Below are positions 26,401-36,463 of a DNA stretch of 64,000 bases, in pieces. The notes below the pieces were generated by a model that had not been told where the DNA came from, searched no databases, and saw nothing but the letters and a program-made list of their open reading frames with translations. Each line of letters starts with the position of its first letter. Position 1 is the first letter of the stretch. This DNA is from Neochlamydia sp. S13 (GTDB taxonomy: Bacteria; Chlamydiota; Chlamydiia; Chlamydiales; Parachlamydiaceae). The stretch spans positions 1,302,001-1,366,000 of the forward strand of contig NZ_AP017977.1 in NCBI RefSeq assembly GCF_000648235.2, read 5' to 3'. Both the position numbers and the translations under genes were made by a program.

Positions 26401-29400
26401 GGAAAATCATCCCCAAATGGCAGCATTTTACAATAACCTTGGGGGCATCTATCACAGGCAAGGCAATTTAGAGCAAGCGGCTAAGTATGCACAACAAGCA
26501 CTCGCCATTGATCTTAGGACTTTCGGTGAAAATCATCCCACAGTGGTAATTTATTATAATAATCTAGGGCAAAACTATCTAGAACAAGGTAATTTAGAGC
26601 AGGCGGCTGAGTATGCTAAAAAAGCTCTCGCTATTAGCCTCAAACTTTTTGGCGAAAATCATCCCAATGTAGCAACAATTTATAGCAACCTTGGAGGCAT
26701 CTATCTACACCAAAGCAATTTAGACAAAGCAACCGAGTACACAAAAAAAGCGCTCATTATTGACCTTAAGCTTTTTGGTGAAAATCATCCTACTGTAGCC
26801 CTCTGTTACAACAACTTAGGACAAATCTATCACGACCAAGGTAATTTGGATAAGGCGGCAGAGTATACTAAGGAAGCGCTTGCTATTAACCTTAAGCTTT
26901 TTGGGGATACTCATCCCACGGTGGCGAGTCTTTATAGCAATCTAGGAGCCATCTGCAAAGCAAAAGGCAATTTAGGACAGGCGGATGAGTATGCCAAGAA
27001 AGCGCTTAATATTGATCTTATGCTTTTTGGTGAAAATCATCCTACTATAGCAAATAATTATCACAGATTAGGTACAATCTGCCAAGAGAAAGGGAATTTA
27101 GACAAGGCAGCCGAATATAGCCACAAAGCTCTTACTATCGGACTCAAGCTTTTTAGTGAAAATCATACTACTGTAGCCACCTATTATAACAACTTAGGAC
27201 AAATTTATAAAGAGCAAGGAAATTTAGATAAGGCGGTGGAATATGCACAAAAAGCGCTCATTATTGACCTTAAGCTTTTTGGTGAAAACCATACTACTAT
27301 AGCAGCATGTTATAATAACTTGGGACAAATCTACCAAAGCCAAGGCAATCTAGACAAAGCGGCTGATTACACTAAAAAAGCTCTCGCCATTGGCTTAAAG
27401 CTTTTTGGTGAAAATTATCCCACGGTGGCGATTTATTACAATAATTTGGGACAGATCTACAAAGAGCAAGGCAATTTGGACAAGGCGGTTGATTATAGCA
27501 ACAAAGCTCTCGCTATTGACCTTAAGCTTTTTGGTGAAAATCATCCCAAGGTGGCAAGAGATTATAACAACTTGGGGCACATCTATCAAGAGCGAGGTAA
27601 TTTAGAACAGGCGATGGAGTATGCTAAGAAAGCTCTCGCTATTAGCCTTAAGCTTTTTGGTGAAACTTATCCCGAGGTGGCGATAATTTACAACAATCTT
27701 GGAGGGATCTATAAAGAACAAGGTAATCTAGACAAGGCGGCTGAGTACACCAAGAAAGCGCTCATTATTGACCTTGAGCTTTTTGGTGATAATCACGCTG
27801 CTGTGACAACAACTTACAACAACCTTGCGGACATCCATAAAGAGCAAGGAAATTTGGAAAAGGCAGCTGAGTATATCAGCAAAGCTCTTATCATTGATCT
27901 TAAGCTTTTTGGTGAAAAACATCCCATGGTGGCAAGAGATTATAATAACTTGGGACAAATTTACAAAGAGCAAGGCAATTCAGATAAGGCGATTGAGTAT
28001 AGCAGCAAAGCTCTTGCCATTCACCTTAAGCTTTTCGGTGAAAACCATTCTACTGTAGCAGGATGTTTTAACAACTTGGGACAGTATTACCAAGAACAAG
28101 GCAATTTAGGCAAGGCGGTTGATTATAGCAACAAAGCTCTCGCCATTAATCTTAAGCTTTTTGGTGAAAATCATTCCAATACGGTCATGACTTACAACAA
28201 CCTTGGGGGCATCTATCATAAACAAGGCAGTTTAGACAAGGCGATTGATTACACTAAAAAAGCTCTCGCCATTAATCTGAAGCTATTTGGGGAAAATCAT
28301 TCTAAGACGGCAATATTTTATAGCAACTTGGGACAATATTACCAAGAACAAGGCAATTTAGGCAAGGCTGCTGAATATATCAATCAAGCTCTCGAGATTG
28401 ACATTAAGCTTTTTGGTGAAAATCATTCCGATACGGCAATGACTTACAACAACCTTGGAGGTATCTATCATATACAAGGCAATTTAGACAAGGCGATTGA
28501 TTACACTACTAAAGCTCTCACCATTAACCTTAGCCTTTTCGGTGAAACCCATTCTAAAACAGCAATGTTTTATAGCAACTTGGGGCAGTATTACCAAGAA
28601 CAAGGCAGCCTAGAGCAAGCGGCTGAATACACTAAAAAAGCTCTCGCCATTAACCTTAAGCTTTTTGGTGACACTCATGCTGTGGTAGCAAGAGATTACA
28701 ATAACTTAGCTCAAATCTACCAAGACCAAGGCAATTTAGATAAGGCCGCTAAATACGCCAAAAAAGAGCTAGCTACTAGTGTTATACTTTTTGGCGACAA
28801 CCATCATACAGTGTCCCAAGGTTACCACACGTTGAGAAAAATTTATAAAAAGCAAGGCAATTTGGAGCAAGCCGCTAAGTATACTAAGAAAGCGCTTGCC
28901 ATTGGTATTAAGAGTGGAGGGGGAAATAGCTATGATATAGCAACAGCTTGCAACAAATTGGGACAAATTTACAAAGAGCAAGGCAATTTAGACAAGGCAG
29001 CTAAATACATCGAGAAGGCACTTGCCATTAACCTTGAACTTTTTGGTGAAAAACATCCCATGGTGGCAAGAGATTGCAATAACTTGGAGCAAATTTACAA
29101 AGAGCAAGGCAATTTAGATAAAGCAATGGAATATATTAATAAATCTTTTGCTATTGAACTTAAGCTATTTAGTGAAAATGACCCCAAGATGGTAGAAGAT
29201 CACAATAATTCCAGAATGATCTACCAAAAGTACGGCAATTTAGACAATGCAGCTGAACGCACGCAGAAAGCACTAGCTATGGACCTGGAGCTTTTTGAGG
29301 AAAATCATATTGCTATAGCAAGCGATTACAACAACCTGGGACAAATCTACCAACACCTCGGCAATTTAGATAAGGCCACTGAATACATTGGAAAAGCTCT

Positions 29401-31732
29401 CGCCATTGACCTTAAGCTTTTTGATGAAGATCATCCCATGGTGGCAAGAGATTATAATAACTTGGCGCAAATCTACCAAGACCAAAGCAATTTAGATCAG
29501 GCGATTGAGTATAGCAACAAAGCTCTTGCCATTCACCTTAAGCTTTTTGGTGGCACTCATGTTATGGTAGCAAGAGATTACAATAACTTAGCCCAAATTT
29601 ACCAAGACCAAGGCAATTTAGATCAGGCGGCTGAATGCACTAAAAAAGCTCTCGCCATTAAAATTAAGCTTTTGGGTGAAAATGATTTTGCGGTGAAAAG
29701 CGAGTACTACAACTTAAGGCAAATCTACCAAGATCAAGGCAATTTAGAAAAGGCCGCTAAATACGCCAAGAAAGAGCTTGCTACTACTGTTATGCTTTTT
29801 GGCGACAACCATCATACAGTGTCTCAAGTTTACCACACGTTGAGAAAAATTTATAAAAAGCAAGGCAATTTGGAGCAAGCCGCTAAGTATACTAAGAAAG
29901 CGCTTGCCATTGATATTAAGAGTGGAGGGGGAAATAGCTATGATATAGCAACAGCTTGCAACAAATTGGGACAAATTTACAAAGAGCAAGGCCATTTAGA
30001 CAAGGCAGCTAAATACATCGAGAAGGCACTTGCCATTAACCTTGAACTTTTTGGTGAAAAACATCCCATGGTGGCAAGAGATTGCAATAACTTGGAGCAA
30101 ATTTACAAAGAGCAAGGCAATTTAGATAAATCAATTGAATATATTAATAAATCTTTCGCTATTGAACTTAAGCTTCTTAGTGAAAATGACCCCAAGATGG
30201 TAGAAGATTACAATAATTTTAGAATGATCTACCAAAAGTACGGCAATTTAGACAAGGCAGTTGAATGCACGCAGAAAGCACTAGCTATGGACCTTGAGCT
30301 TTTTGATAAAAATCATATTGCTATAGCAAGCGATTACAACAACCTGGGACAAATCTACCAACACCTCGGCAATTTAGATAAGGCCACTGAATACATTGGA
30401 AAAGCTCTCGCCATTGACCTTAAGCTTTTTGATGAAGATCATTCCATGGTGGCAAGAGATTATAATAACTTGGCGCAAATCTACCAAGACCAAAGCAATT
30501 TAGATCAGGCGATTGAGTATAGCAACAAAGCTCTTGCCATTCACCTTAAGCTTTTTGGTGGCACTCATGTTATGGTAGCAAGAGATTACAATAATTTAGC
30601 CCAAATTTACCAAGACCAAGGCAATTTAGATCAGGCGGCTGAATGCACTAAAAAAGCTCTTGCCATTAAAATTAAGCTGTTGGGTGAAAATAATTTTGCG
30701 GTAAAAAGCGATTACTACAACTTAAGGCAAATGTACCAAAAACAAGGCAATTTAGAAAAGGCCGCTAAATACGCCAATAAAGAGCTCGCTACTAGTATGA
30801 GGCTTTTTGGCGAAAATCATCATACAGTGTCTCAAGTTTACAACGACTTGGGACAAATTTATAAAGAGAAAGGTAACTTTGAACAAGCCGCTGAGTATAC
30901 CAAAAAAGCGCTTGCCATTGATATTAAGAGTGGGGGGAAAAACAGTTATGGTGTGGCGACAGCTTATAGCAACTTAGGACAAATTTACAAAGAGCAGGGC
31001 AATTTGAAACAAGCGGCTGAGTATACCAAGAAAGCGCTTGCCATTGACGTTAACCTTTCGGGGGAAAATAGCTATCGTTTAGCAACAGATTACACTAACT
31101 TAGGACAAATTTACAAAGAGCAGAGCAATTTAGACAAGGCCGCTAAATATGCCAAGAAAGTACTCGCCATTAACCTTAAGCATTTTGGTGAAAAAAGTCC
31201 TGTAGTAGCAAGAGATTACCATAACTTGGGAATACTCTACCAAGAGCAAGGCAATTTAGATAGGGCTTTGGCATATGCACAAAAAACGCTTACTATTATT
31301 ATTAAGCTTTTTGGTGAAAATAATCCCATAGAAGCAAGCGATGACGATAACTTGAGAACAGTCTACCCAGATCACAGCAATCTAGATAAGGTAGCTGAGC
31401 ATACACGACAAGCGCTTGCTATTGCTATTGACCTTGAGAGCCGTGGTGAAAACCCTCTTAAGGTAGCGACAATTTATAATAATCTTGGAAGAACCTATAA
31501 AAAACAAGGCAAATTAGACAAAGCGGCTGACTATACATTAAAAACGCTTACTGCTGTTCTTAAGATTTTTGAGGAAGATCATCCTATGGTAGCAAAATTT
31601 TATAACAACTGTGGAATAACTTGCGAAGAAAAAGGCAATTTAGAGCAAGCCGCTCAGCATATCAAGAAAGCGCTTGCTACTAACCTTAGTTTTTTTAAGG
31701 AAGCAGCTTATAAGTCAGAGATCTTAAAGTAA
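23459..31732 (+). CDS. Giant F-box/OTU/nucleotidyltransferase-like/TPR protein
   Basis: 2757 residues with a strong AGGAGG site. Domains in order: F-box-like helix set at about 30-75 (LSLKIFKKLEKQDLCKARLV); OTU cysteine protease at about 120-280 with D140-G-D-C143 and histidine about 270 in GGHFIYA; a second F-box-like segment near 340-385 (LPLKIFQRIF); a nucleotidyltransferase-like domain near 584-602 (GFGSLAREEMTPYSDLEF, with DLE where DLD is usual); a helical region; then about 43 TPR units of 42 residues (about 944-2750) of kinesin-light-chain type (NNLGQIYKEQGNLDKA). F-box and OTU domains act on host ubiquitin in known effectors, so a secreted host-targeting protein is inferred. No Sec signal is present. 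Confidence 0.88.
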   Translation: MIIENLSINPFIFTAFKKIGKEKQPYLKLSTYVGLSLKIFKKLEKQDLCKARLVCKEWKELIELTEEWKSFHAKEVRTNSPTEKQQSNFLAPSQWNKHRIAECLWQDSSTIISESMIAKVNTAADYLSKEGFELKGVPSDGDCFFSAFLGSYACLSRKIPLLDDQKNKISYLREALSGIIKHTNNERAEEIIRKRSWVSGLGEGDLLASDLSIPIRLVTVNEEHLICGVNDMLILPREGIAAAETTQEWGTIPDEERPKEYILIVDLGGHFIYAQKPLKQNNFLPLKSATSPTLLSGEDHSFSPHIKARMNKVKRFSLIKQDFNEAGKQEIFDPSNPLATLPLKIFQRIFLSFNSLNDDELRKVLNAKSCARMFKQHLPSKMQLLTRYQPQKSPEYLNKIAEYLDKIVYSIDESNSFLTKIKLKEAEEAYTLALKLATQKNDSIQESICIEKLGDVYVGKGTPETFLQAAGLYNYALYLAPPERQIILSDKLCRAQNLIIRACKGNPLSLAIMQEQFITNRQVLKNFREEVEEKIQVLPETPSFQEVRDLYRDVAQSIKSFFSALVNQAIDVLGPAPCEYAMIGFGSLAREEMTPYSDLEFGIIIQEDTPTNKKYFKNLTNLIHLKVINLGETILPALNIPCLQAISFFDSITSRGFAFDGAGVEGKGCKTPFGNGKTFELIQTPEKMAQYIGKDENGQWWHDKEPHLPMELLNFTPLLGNFELIKAYDGNIQEVLNMHYQESLDLRQYLAKQHLVLADMEAFNPGMGDLGRQGMLFKVKNDFYRFPHLALDRLALLKKVEASDTFTRIDKLSELKIITEGAAEKLKDWMSIALFMRLKTYSHYQAQQEMMNPLIKPFGFDDPNLIKKQFALDHEALEKVKKIYRIFIPFHQAIQDFLAGHEESLKLSDLEDHSPDTQGDIALRLFQYKEAKKYYKLAKKANAKNPYFLGFLGIIYNAQGDLDKAAEYVKSAFAINFELVGENHPQMAAFYNNLGGIYHRQGNLEQAAKYAQQALAIDLRTFGENHPTVVIYYNNLGQNYLEQGNLEQAAEYAKKALAISLKLFGENHPNVATIYSNLGGIYLHQSNLDKATEYTKKALIIDLKLFGENHPTVALCYNNLGQIYHDQGNLDKAAEYTKEALAINLKLFGDTHPTVASLYSNLGAICKAKGNLGQADEYAKKALNIDLMLFGENHPTIANNYHRLGTICQEKGNLDKAAEYSHKALTIGLKLFSENHTTVATYYNNLGQIYKEQGNLDKAVEYAQKALIIDLKLFGENHTTIAACYNNLGQIYQSQGNLDKAADYTKKALAIGLKLFGENYPTVAIYYNNLGQIYKEQGNLDKAVDYSNKALAIDLKLFGENHPKVARDYNNLGHIYQERGNLEQAMEYAKKALAISLKLFGETYPEVAIIYNNLGGIYKEQGNLDKAAEYTKKALIIDLELFGDNHAAVTTTYNNLADIHKEQGNLEKAAEYISKALIIDLKLFGEKHPMVARDYNNLGQIYKEQGNSDKAIEYSSKALAIHLKLFGENHSTVAGCFNNLGQYYQEQGNLGKAVDYSNKALAINLKLFGENHSNTVMTYNNLGGIYHKQGSLDKAIDYTKKALAINLKLFGENHSKTAIFYSNLGQYYQEQGNLGKAAEYINQALEIDIKLFGENHSDTAMTYNNLGGIYHIQGNLDKAIDYTTKALTINLSLFGETHSKTAMFYSNLGQYYQEQGSLEQAAEYTKKALAINLKLFGDTHAVVARDYNNLAQIYQDQGNLDKAAKYAKKELATSVILFGDNHHTVSQGYHTLRKIYKKQGNLEQAAKYTKKALAIGIKSGGGNSYDIATACNKLGQIYKEQGNLDKAAKYIEKALAINLELFGEKHPMVARDCNNLEQIYKEQGNLDKAMEYINKSFAIELKLFSENDPKMVEDHNNSRMIYQKYGNLDNAAERTQKALAMDLELFEENHIAIASDYNNLGQIYQHLGNLDKATEYIGKALAIDLKLFDEDHPMVARDYNNLAQIYQDQSNLDQAIEYSNKALAIHLKLFGGTHVMVARDYNNLAQIYQDQGNLDQAAECTKKALAIKIKLLGENDFAVKSEYYNLRQIYQDQGNLEKAAKYAKKELATTVMLFGDNHHTVSQVYHTLRKIYKKQGNLEQAAKYTKKALAIDIKSGGGNSYDIATACNKLGQIYKEQGHLDKAAKYIEKALAINLELFGEKHPMVARDCNNLEQIYKEQGNLDKSIEYINKSFAIELKLLSENDPKMVEDYNNFRMIYQKYGNLDKAVECTQKALAMDLELFDKNHIAIASDYNNLGQIYQHLGNLDKATEYIGKALAIDLKLFDEDHSMVARDYNNLAQIYQDQSNLDQAIEYSNKALAIHLKLFGGTHVMVARDYNNLAQIYQDQGNLDQAAECTKKALAIKIKLLGENNFAVKSDYYNLRQMYQKQGNLEKAAKYANKELATSMRLFGENHHTVSQVYNDLGQIYKEKGNFEQAAEYTKKALAIDIKSGGKNSYGVATAYSNLGQIYKEQGNLKQAAEYTKKALAIDVNLSGENSYRLATDYTNLGQIYKEQSNLDKAAKYAKKVLAINLKHFGEKSPVVARDYHNLGILYQEQGNLDRALAYAQKTLTIIIKLFGENNPIEASDDDNLRTVYPDHSNLDKVAEHTRQALAIAIDLESRGENPLKVATIYNNLGRTYKKQGKLDKAADYTLKTLTAVLKIFEEDHPMVAKFYNNCGITCEEKGNLEQAAQHIKKALATNLSFFKEAAYKSEILK
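28742..30757 (+). repeat. Tandem 1008-bp duplication inside the TPR gene
   Basis: The block starting at 28742 recurs at 29750, exactly 1008 bases later (eight TPR units of 126 bases), with few changes; a third start of the same block is seen at 30758 but diverges after about one unit. Marker units such as SGGGNSYDIATACNK, ENDPKMVEDHNN/YNN and GGTHVMVARDYNN appear once in each copy. Confidence 0.9.
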
Positions 31733-31833
31733 AAGGAAAGCATTCATCGTTTTTAATTATCTGCAATAGATAAAACTTAATCTGTCATTGGTGATGAACC
31801 TAAAAAATATAAAAACACCATAAGACTTTAAAG

Positions 31834-31857
31834 CCTGCCGCCTATAAAAGCGGCAGG
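31834..31857 (+). terminator. Strong hairpin after the TPR gene, no T-run
   Basis: CCTGCCGC and GCGGCAGG pair perfectly around an 8-base loop, about 100 bases past the stop of the giant gene. No run of T follows, so it is a weak candidate for a terminator. It could also be part of the decayed IS481-like element that starts just beyond. Confidence 0.35.
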
Positions 31858-31869
31858 GCTGATCTGAAG

Positions 31870-32092
31870 CAAGCGACTAAGATCAATAAGAAGTGACAAA
31901 ATGTCAAATTCAGTAATTCATCACAAAGCTATCAAAAAAAGTGGGGTATTTTAAAGCTAGCCGAAACATTAGGAAATGTGCCTTAAAGCTTGCAAAATGA
32001 GGAGATATTTTAAAAATTGCTTTTATAAATTCAAGACCTTTACGAAACAGGTGGAGAAGCAACTCTTCAAGAGATGATACTAAAAAAAGCCT
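31870..32092 (+). pseudogene. Decayed IS481-like transposase leader, second copy
   Basis: Similar to 11740-11960: the leader ATG (31900) and following codons, the GAAACATTAGGAAATGT stretch, and GAAACAGGTGGAGAAGCAAC are shared with the other copy. Many stops and indels. No catalytic domain. Confidence 0.6.
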
Positions 32093-32094
32093 TG

Positions 32095-32530
32095 GTGTCC
32101 TACTCTTGGATTGTCTACTTAAGATAGGTCTTTTCCTTCCTTTGGTTTTTCCTCCCTCTTAAGCATATCCCTCAGGAGTCTGGGGCTTTCACTTTCTGAC
32201 TATCAGCTATGGCTGCTAATGATTCTTCCTTCTTTTCCTTACCTTCTTTTCTTCTTTCATAGATAGGTTTTTATCTCCTCCAATTTCCTAGCAAGCTTCC
32301 GCCTAGAAAAATAATTAAACTTTAGCTTACAAAAAAGAAAATTGTGGGGAGCGTGCCTCTCTTGGCATCCTATACGGTTTACATAAAACTAGCATCTACT
32401 AATGCCTTTCGTTGAGGGTACCTAAACAGCCTCCATCCTTTTTCATAGAAAACAGAGAAAACATGCTTTATTTCTTCCACTCTTTATCACTTAAATCGTC
32501 ACGAGAACTTCTATGCATTGAGCCTCTCCT
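32095..32530 (-). pseudogene. Decayed IS5-family transposase (IS402-like)
   Basis: On the minus strand, scattered pieces in different frames follow the IS402-type order: RDDLSDKEWKK, RYPQRKALVDASF, GCQERHAPHNF (compare the usual GCQWRMLPHDF), IADSQKVKAPDS and KTKGRKRPIL. Several stops lie between them. This is an old, dead insertion. Confidence 0.5.
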
Positions 32531-32807
32531 TCCTTTGAATTTGCTTCCATCTTATTAGAATAAGAGCCAACCCTTAAAAAGCTCAAAATTTACATCAGGA
32601 TATCCACTTGCTATTTGAAGGAGCGAATGAAAAAAAAGCTTGGCGACTTTGATACTGCTCTGCGCCAAAGCATAAAAAAAACCAGATAGATGAAAAATGT
32701 GATCATGAGTTACTTAAAATGATCTGTCACCTGCAAAATTTTTAGCTTCTGTTGCATAATAAGCAGACTCTCATTATTATAAAGCGATTCATTTCAGGAG
32801 CTATAAA

Positions 32808-33107
32808 ATGGCACATATTGACAAAGATACTATTCAGAACCTAATGGCTTTAAGTCGCATCGAGTGCACAGAAGAACAAAAAGAAGTCCTGCTTAACAAT
32901 TTAAAAAAAATTATTGGATACTTCGAACAATTGAATGAAATCAATACCGATGATGTGCCACCTTGTGATCATGTTCTTACTGATATGTACAATGTGATGA
33001 GAGAAGATGTGCCTGGGCCCACCCTGCCCCGTGAAAAGTTTTTATCCAATGCTCCTGCGCACATTGGAGGAATGATAAAAGTTCCTACCATCATTAAGCA
33101 AAACTGA
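32808..33107 (+). CDS. gatC: Asp/Glu-tRNA amidotransferase subunit C
   Basis: 99 residues, usual length. It has an AGGAG site. Segments MALSRIECTEEQKEVLLNNL and LNEINTDDVPPCDHVL are typical of GatC, the clamp that wraps GatA and GatB. It is the first gene of a gatC-gatA-gatB operon, with 17 bases to gatA. Confidence 0.95.
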   Translation: MAHIDKDTIQNLMALSRIECTEEQKEVLLNNLKKIIGYFEQLNEINTDDVPPCDHVLTDMYNVMREDVPGPTLPREKFLSNAPAHIGGMIKVPTIIKQN

Positions 33108-33124
33108 TTATCTGAAGGAAAGAC

Positions 33125-34582
33125 ATGATACACACACTGACCGCATGCGAAATTAAAGATAAGTTTTTAAAAGGAGATCTTACCGCGCTAGCTGTTACGG
33201 AAGCTTTTTTAAAGCGTATCGATCAATATGACAGCCAGATTGGAGCTTTTCTTGCAGTGTACAAAGAGCGTGCGATTGAAAAAGCTAAGCAGCTAGATAA
33301 GAAGAAAGCTTTAGGGGAAAAATTAGGAAAGCTTGCGGCTGTTCCCATAGCTATCAAGGATAATATTCATATTAAAGAAGAAATTTCTACCTGCGCTTCT
33401 AAATTCCTCGTTAATTATCGCGCTCCCTTTGATGCTACGGTTGTTCGCCTTTTGGAAGAAGAAGATGCTATTCTTTTAGGCAAGACTAATATGGATGAAT
33501 TTGCGATGGGCTCTTCTAATGAAAGCTCTGCTTTGCAAAAAACTTATAACCCCTGGAACTTAAAATGCACTCCTGGTGGCTCTTCAGGTGGATCTGCTGC
33601 TGCTGTTGCTGGACGCTTATGTCCCCTTGCGCTAGGTAGCGATACAGGAGGATCTATCCGTTTGCCCGCTTCCTTTTGTGGAGTCGTGGGCTTTAAACCT
33701 ACCTACGGAAGAGTTTCTCGCTATGGATTAGTTGCTTATGCTTCTTCCCTGGATCAAATAGGCCCTTTTGCTACCAACACGCGAGATGCCGCTTTAGTGA
33801 TGGAAGTGATTGGAAAGCACTGTGAAAAAGATTCTACCAGCTTACCCGCTGAAGCGGACGATTACCTTGCGAAGATGAATAGTGACATTAAAGGAAAAAA
33901 GATTGGAGTGCCTTGGCATTTTTTAGATACTCTTGCTGCCGAACCTAAAGAAGTCTTTAACAATTCTTTAGAAGTTCTAAAAAGCTTAGGAGCTGAAATA
34001 GTAGAAATAGATTTAAGTATTTTAAAGTATTCTTTACCTGTCTATTACATTTTGGCCACAGCCGAAGCTTCTACCAATTTAGCACGCTTTGATGGAGTGC
34101 GCTATGGCCACCGTTCGAGTCGCGCTCAAACCTTAGAGGAAATCTATGATTTTTCAAAAAGTGAGGGCTTTGGAGAAGAAGTGAAGCAAAGAATTCTTTT
34201 AGGCACCTTCGTACTTTCCTCTGGTTATCAACAGGCCTACTATAAAAAAGCACAAAAAATTCGCACTTTAATTATACAAAGCTATCAAGAAGCTTTTAAA
34301 AGATGTGACTTGGTAGCTAGCCCCGTTAGCCCTTTTGCGGCATTTGAAATAGACTCGATTAAAGATCCTATACAAATGTATTTAGAAGACATCTACACGA
34401 TAGGCATTAACTTAGCAGGCCTTCCTGCCATCAGCATTCCTGCCGGTTTTTCTACTGAGGGAAAACCTATGGGCTTGCAATTAATAGGCCCCCAAAAAGA
34501 TGAGGTAGGTGTTTTCCAAGTCTCCCACGCTTTTGAAAAGGCGACCGCCTATCATATGCACATGCCTGAACTAGTGAAATAG
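33125..34582 (+). CDS. gatA: Asp/Glu-tRNA amidotransferase subunit A (amidase)
   Basis: 485 residues with a GAAGGA site. The amidase signature is complete: lysine 78 (PIAIKDNI), serine 153 ([10 protein letters not shown]) and serine 177 ([11 protein letters not shown]). The subunit releases ammonia from glutamine and passes it to GatB, which amidates Glu-tRNA(Gln) and Asp-tRNA(Asn). Chlamydiae depend on this route. It sits between gatC and gatB with gaps of 17 and 10 bases. Confidence 0.96.
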
Positions 34583-34592
34583 GAGAAATTCA

Positions 34593-36053
34593 ATGACGCA
34601 GCATACTAACTGGGAAGCCGTAATTGGTCTTGAAATACATGCCGAACTTAACACCAAAACTAAACTGTTTAGCGTAGCTCCCAATCATTTTGGCGATGAA
34701 CCTAACACAAACATTACAGAAGTCTGCACAGGCCAGCCAGGAGCTCTACCCGTACTTAATAAGGAAGCCGTTCGAAAAGCCGTGCAATTTGGATGTGCCA
34801 TCAATTCTACTATCGCTAAATTTAGCAAATTTGATCGCAAATCCTACTTTTATCCTGACAGCCCTCGCAATTTTCAGATCACGCAATTTGAGCAGCCTAT
34901 TGTATTGGGAGGAACTGTTGTCGCCGAGGTTAATGGAATAGAAAAAACTTTTGCTGTCAACCGGGTACACTTAGAAGACGATGCGGGCATGCTTAAACAT
35001 TTTACCAATTTCGCGGGTGTGGATTATAATCGCGCAGGTGTTCCTTTGATTGAAATTGTGTCTGAACCCTGCATTCATTCGGCCGATGAAGCTGTAGCTT
35101 ATGCATCAGCTATCAAAGCCATTTTACAATATATTGATGTTTCGGATTGCAACATGGAAGAGGGCTCGTTACGCGTGGATGCAAATATTTCCGTGCGCCT
35201 GAAAGGAGAAACTGGGCTTCGTAATAAGATTGAAATCAAAAACATGAATTCTTTCAGCAATATGCATGTAGCTATTGAATGCGAAATTAAACGCCAGATC
35301 TCTGCCTACATGAAGCACCCTAACACCCCTTACCACCAAATTATCCAACAGTCCACTTATCGATGGGATCCGGAAAAAAAAGAGACGGTCATTATGCGCC
35401 GCAAAGAGCGAGCCGATGACTATCGCTATTTTCCTGAACCTGATCTTGTGCCTATTGTTCTGACCGATAGCTATATCGAGGAAGTACGTCAGTCATTACC
35501 GGAATTGCCTTTACAAAGAGAAAGGCGTTATGTAGCCGAGCTGGGTCTTTCTCCTCATCACGCCTTTGTTTTAACGCAAGATAAGCCGATAGCTGATTAC
35601 TTTGAGGAAGCTCTTAAAAATTGCTCAAATGCACGCAACCTTTGTAATTGGATCATTGTAGAATTTGCAGGAAGGCTTAAAGATTCGGGTAAAAATCTTT
35701 TAACTCTTGGTATTCCTCCCATTCAGCTAGCCAAGTTAGTAAACATGATTGACAAAGGAACGATCACTGGAAGAATAGCTAAAACTGTGGCTGATCAAAT
35801 GGTGGCTCAACCCCAAATGGATTGTGAAAAAATCGTAGCTGATAATCCTGATTTTAAACCGGTGAGCGATCAAGGAGAAATTGCAGCTATTGTAGATAGA
35901 GTAATAGCGCAAAACCCTCAATCTATTGCTGATTTTAAAGCAGGTAGAGAAAAAGCATTTGCTTTTTTAGTGGGCCAAGTGATGAAAGAGACTAGAGGTA
36001 AAGCAGCCCCTACCGTAGTAAACGAGATGCTCAAGCAGCGTATAAATTCCTAG
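34593..36053 (+). CDS. gatB: Asp/Glu-tRNA amidotransferase subunit B
   Basis: 486 residues with an AGGAG site 10 bases after gatA. It opens [20 protein letters not shown] and has [37 protein letters not shown] and the [14 protein letters not shown] segment, all hallmarks of GatB. The YqeY-like tail (from about residue 330) ends VNEMLKQRI. It binds tRNA and activates the acceptor carboxyl with ATP before amidation. Confidence 0.96.
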
Positions 36054-36463
36054 ATAATAAGCTAATAGGTTTGTCAAAAACTTCTATTTTCTGGCTTTAT
36101 TCTTTTAAATTTATTTTTAAATGTTTAAGGGAGAAAAGCTTAAAAACTAGGCACTCTTTTTAGCAAGCTTTTAGGTGAAAAAATTAAATAAAAACGCTCG
36201 AAAAATTATAAGCTCTACCTAAGATGTAGGTATTCACTTAAAATCCATTCAAACAAACTCTTCCTTTTTTGTTGGAGTTCAAGCCCGCTAAGGAAATAAG
36301 TAATAGACAACCTCTTCGCTCGTTTTAATTATTTCCAGCATTAAAAAATTTGTGCAAAAATTTTTATCTTGTAGCAATCTTTTTTCTAAAGCTACTCCAA
36401 TTAAAAGGGAGTGGATAAAAAGAAAAGCAGGACTCTTAGAATCCCCCTTTAAGCTTCAGATAA
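36054..36463. other. Intergenic stretch after gatB
   Basis: About 410 AT-rich bases. Apart from a weak terminator-like hairpin for the Inc-like gene near 36414-36446, I see no gene, tRNA or repeat. Confidence 0.5.
36414..36446 (-). terminator. Weak intrinsic terminator of the Inc-like gene
   Basis: On the minus strand GGATTC and GAGTCC form a six-pair stem (one G-U) around TAA, followed by TGCTTTTCTTTTT. It lies about 20 bases past the Inc-like gene's stop. Confidence 0.4.

Noticed and set aside
26281..31700. Regular 126-base repetition that could suggest a non-coding repeat array or CRISPR
   Set aside because: The period is a multiple of three, the frame is open throughout and the units are TPR motifs; there are no unique spacers between identical repeats.
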